In this document: in pieces, positions 57,051-60,000 of the stretch
Numbering within the stretch: position 1 is the first letter of the stretch
How the letters are laid out: each line of letters starts with the position of its first letter
DNA from: Cryptomeria japonica
Lineage: Eukaryota; Streptophyta; Pinopsida; Cupressales; Cupressaceae
Assembly (NCBI RefSeq): GCF_030272615.1
Contig: NC_081408.1
Coordinates: 608,168,173-608,228,172, forward strand
Reading direction: 5' to 3'
Length of the DNA: 60,000 nt
Notes under the pieces: model-generated
The model's database searches: none
Seen by the model: only the letters and a program-made list of their open reading frames with translations
What the model was told of the DNA's origin: nothing
Position numbers and translations under genes: made by a program

Positions 57051-59245
57051 CATATGTTTATATGATATTATTTGATGAATATATATATATATTTATATTG
57101 GAATCAAATTTATTTTAATTTAAAAGCATATATTAGATTCTTTTATTTATTTAATCATAGATATATGTTAGGGGGTTAATTTTTATGTGTTTAAAATTTA
57201 GCCTTATTGGACAAATGACAACTCTGCTATTCTTTTATCAATAACGATGTATTTTCTATTTTTTTGGGATATCTGTATTTGTAAGTATTTAATGCTTTTT
57301 ACTGTTTTAAAAAGATTGCCTATTATAGGATCTTTAGTATAAATGGTAGTTTTGGTAAAAGCATATTTATGTTGTAAATCTGATTTTGAGTTGTTGTTGT
57401 GTCATAATGGTTGTTTATACCCCTTGGTCAGGTGTTGTTGTGTAACCCTATTGTTGTGAACCATTAAGTGTTTTATTTTAAATGGTCAACCCTAGGTTAT
57501 TGATTGTGTATTCTTCACCTATATATTTTTCAGGATTAGATATGGCTATCAGTTTTGCCATAGAGTTTTCATAGAGAGACCATTCATGTTAGTGTCCTAT
57601 GAGAGAGAGTGGCTTTCAAGTGGGGGCCGCACCCAAAGTGGATGGCAAGATAACCCCTCAAAAGTCAGTTAAGAAGTGATAACCTAATAATTGATTAGAG
57701 GGTGGGTAGCTCAAAAATTTAATTAAGATAATGTTCCTCGCATATGGTTGAGTGCTTGTATAGGCTCGGGATGTTGTGAGAAGGCCTGGAATGGAAAAGC
57801 TACCACCTTGTCTTCATGAAGGGATTGGTAGGGTCCACATGAGGCTTAGATGGAGCCATGGGTTTGGGAAAGGTTACTAGGATAACCCAGGATGGGGGTT
57901 GGGACCTATGGAGGCCTACCTAGGGTAACCAACTTAAGCCATGTGATGACACTCTCTCCTTAGGATCACTAGTGTTTGTGAGTTGAGTCACATGGGGTTT
58001 ACAGAGTCATGTTGTACTATTATACTTATCATGTTTTTCTTGCATGAGGGTCTTCTACTATCTCCCAGTACGGTGGGGTGGTTCCTCTTTGGGATCACAT
58101 GGTTAGGTGGTAGTGCCACTTCCCATCGGATATCCTCAATTGTACCTTCAGGCGAGGAAAGGCTTTGCTGGTGTATCTGGGTTCATGATTCATATACTAG
58201 CTCATGTTCGTGACTATTGTACTTTTGAGACCATGTGGTCATTGTTTTAGAAATATATGTAACCTTGGCATTATTACATATGTATTTAGTTGTACTATTG
58301 GAAGCCATGTAATTATTGATTTCTGTGATATTAATTCATCTGAATGTATGTTAATTCAGTATCTTTACTCTTATGTGTAAGTGAACCATGGAAAGTAAAT
58401 GTATTGGAACACTTTAAATCTTTCATTGTGGATTTAGTTTTATGAGTATGTTTTAATTAAAAGCAATTAAGTTCCTAACTAGATGGATGATTTAGTGTTA
58501 TGATCATATTTTAATTAACAACAATTAAGTTCCTAACTAGATGGATAATTGGATTAGCCTTGATGTTGTCATTTTTATTGCGAATTAATCTTCGTTGGTA
58601 ACCCTTAGGATTAGCCTAGATGGATAATTAGATTAGCCTTAATGGCGATGCAATGAATTTATATCAAACTTGTAGTTTTCTACTCTAGACTCACAACAAC
58701 TCAAGAAAAGTTCTTTATTTTGCATAACTTTAGGTTTGAACATGTTTGAAGCATTTAGAATCATTTCCAGAGTTTTCTTTCCTGTTTCCTTTAAAATTCA
58801 ATAATTTAGAGTAATTTTTAGGTGATTAGGCATAATAACCAACCTTCTTTGTAGGTTGACCTTTACCATTAGAGACCGTACTCTAATGTGTTAGACTTCC
58901 GTTGTGTTAATAAATATGCAATGTGACAATTAATGAACTTAATTCTTTAAAAACGAAAAAATTATTTCAGCTTTTAGTTGCCTAGTTGTGTTGTTTTCCT
59001 TTATGGTTCCTAGCGGGGCATTACAATCCATTTCACGCACTTTCTCGAGTGAAGGGTTTCCATCACCAAACCTCTTGTTTGTGATGGCATGCAACCAAAT
59101 CAGCAAGGACCCAGAACATGCGCACCTTCAGTCGGGTTTGTGGTTTGTTTTTGTCCTTTGAATTCTGGGTTGTGGTCAACTTTTTTGCCTTCGTTCCACT
59201 GTTTGACATTTCATTTGGTTTTTGCAGGGTTTGCTTGTGACGAGG

Positions 59246-59317
59246 ATGCATTGTGGTGGTTGTGGTAGACCAACGATGGCTCCCCCTTCGACCCAGGTGA
59301 GGAAATGTCCTCACTGA
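59246..59317 (+). pseudogene. Short LSD1/metacaspase-type zinc-finger-like frame
   Basis: The ATG at 59246 opens MHCGGCGRPTMAPPSTQVRK followed by Cys-Pro-His and TGA. The arrangement Cys-x2-Cys-x14-Cys, with two Pro in the middle and Val-Arg before the third Cys, is that of the LSD1-type zinc finger found in LSD1-like proteins and at the start of type I metacaspases. The fourth Cys position is the TGA. TTTTTGCAG lies just upstream (a good splice acceptor), and CAG|GTGAGG at about 59294-59302 is a good splice donor. The stop may therefore be intronic and the finger split between exons. No caspase-like domain lies within the window. Evidence is one short motif. Confidence 0.35.
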
Positions 59318-60000
59318 TGTATGCCAATTCTGGTTTTTTGTTTGAAGGCTACTTCCCTTTGGTATTTTGGTTTTTTTTTTTTCATTCTCTATCATTCCAC
59401 AAGTCTTTGTGTTTCTTAGCACAACACAATGTGTTCTTGAACACAATTACATGCCAAAAAGGAATCATAATCCTTTGTTCAAGGTTCGTTGTTCTTTTTT
59501 TTTTTCTCACTATTGCAAGAAGATGGGTTTACATTTCTTGCATCTATGCTTGTATTGATGGCTTCTAATTGATATACAACTCAATTTTGTATGAGGGTTT
59601 GAGGATTTGAATTGATATATGTTGGAATTTTGTTTGAGGGTTTGAGGGTTCAAGGATTTAAATTGATATATTTGTTACATGATTTCAATGGTAGAATTCT
59701 TTCGAAGGTCAATGCCTTCGGTTTCCAAGGGTTTCAATTTATCAAATGTTGGAATTTTTTAGGGTTTATGGGTTTCTCAGTTTCAATGGTTGAAGTGTAT
59801 ATTTGAATATTTGAATGTTTGAGTCTTTGTGAGTATGTGGGTTTGTGGGTTTCAGGGTTTGAATGCTTTCACTTCAATACATTTCTTCTATGCTTAAATG
59901 TACATTGCTTCAACGCTTAAATTGTTACATGTTTGTCACTGCTTCGAAGGGTTTTACTATTTGAATGGTTTCATTGTCTTGATTTTTATCAAATTAAAAT
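59318..60000. other. Right-edge flanking DNA, intron-like, TTTGAGGG-rich
   Basis: T/G-rich sequence with recurring TTTGAGGGTTTGAGG phrases (59593-59655) and GTTTGTGGGTTTCAGGG (about 59840-59860). Frames at 59305-59568 and 59612-59806 have no known motif. The composition would fit a plant intron, which is consistent with the exon-like site before it, but nothing here proves transcription. Confidence 0.4.

Larger units (their letters stand above)
40880..59025 (+). mobile_element. Element F: Ty3/gypsy chromovirus-like retrotransposon carrying a nested copia element
   Basis: LTRs begin TGTAGTRCCCCTCC and end GGGCATTACA. The 5' LTR is 40880-50568 (interrupted by element G) and the 3' LTR is 55466-59025. 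Flanks are ATCAA (40875-40879) and ATCCA (59026-59030), one mismatch. The internal region 50569-55465 reads PBS, gag with one zinc knuckle, aspartic protease, RT, RNase H, integrase, chromodomain-like tail and PPT, the gypsy order. The C-terminal block with GPFEILERIG and VFHVSVLR resembles Tekay/Del chromoviruses. Many TAG/TGA stops and at least two frameshifts make it inactive. Confidence 0.92.
55466..59025 (+). repeat. Element F 3' LTR
   Basis: This uninterrupted 3,560-bp LTR starts TGTAGTGCCCC and ends GGGCATTACA. It carries the hairpin array (56786-56867) and (TA)n (56975-57048). It differs from the 5' LTR by one 534-bp deletion, one 260-bp extra segment and many substitutions, indicating a long time since insertion. 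Confidence 0.9.

Noticed and set aside
59063-59446. 127-codon minus-strand frame at the right edge
   Set aside because: Low-complexity Thr/Lys content and no motif. The plus strand in the same place has a specific zinc-finger-like pattern with splice-like borders.

Overview
The window is plant nuclear DNA made almost entirely of old, decayed, nested retrotransposons. No intact cellular gene, rRNA, tRNA or CRISPR array was found. The high density of Ty1/copia, Ty3/gypsy and L1-type LINE relics, the stop-riddled frames and the near absence of genes fit a very large plant genome. A gymnosperm (conifer-like) source is my best inference, but the sequence alone does not prove it. Element boundaries below come from TG...CA termini, primer binding sites (PBS), polypurine tracts (PPT) and target-site duplications (TSD) read by eye.

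Layout. 315-2416: short non-autonomous LTR element (A, minus strand, TSD AAAGC). 2525-2642: TG/AG microsatellite. 4729-5225: tandem repeats of 105 bp and then 66 bp. About 5580-12723: an L1-type LINE (plus strand) with broken ORF1 and ORF2. A 1,422-bp solo LTR (6830-8251, TSD ACATG) sits exactly at its ORF1/ORF2 junction. 15298-23684: copia-type element B (minus strand), gag only, with 2.5-kb LTRs. 24989-26250 plus 33724-35179: one Ty3/gypsy gag-protease relic (H, minus strand), split by element C (26256-33718, plus strand, TSD AATAA). C has a coiled-coil/zinc-knuckle gag but no recognisable pol, and carries a separate degenerate frame of about 1,000 codons. 35180-37640: two chained copia fragments, E and D. 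About 37860-39120: a CpG-retaining, gene-like island, followed by AT-rich DNA. 40880-59025: a large Ty3/gypsy chromovirus-like element F (plus strand). Its 5' LTR contains the nested copia element G (42770-48498). 59026-60000: flanking DNA with a short reading frame resembling an LSD1/metacaspase-type zinc finger.

How the parts relate. B, C, D, E and G share LTR design: TGTTGG starts, a C-run near the 3' end, a Met-tRNA-type PBS and a CAAAGGGGGA-type PPT. They look like members of one copia superfamily clade. Only G still carries integrase, RT and RNase H. B and C look like pol-less derivatives that would have depended on a relative in trans. The nesting gives relative ages: H before C, LINE before the solo LTR, F before G. 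Stop codons and CpG-containing motifs are decayed mainly by C-to-T and G-to-A changes, as expected for heavily methylated, long-silenced DNA. The 37.9-39.1 kb island and the right edge keep more CpG and are the best candidates for host, non-transposon sequence.
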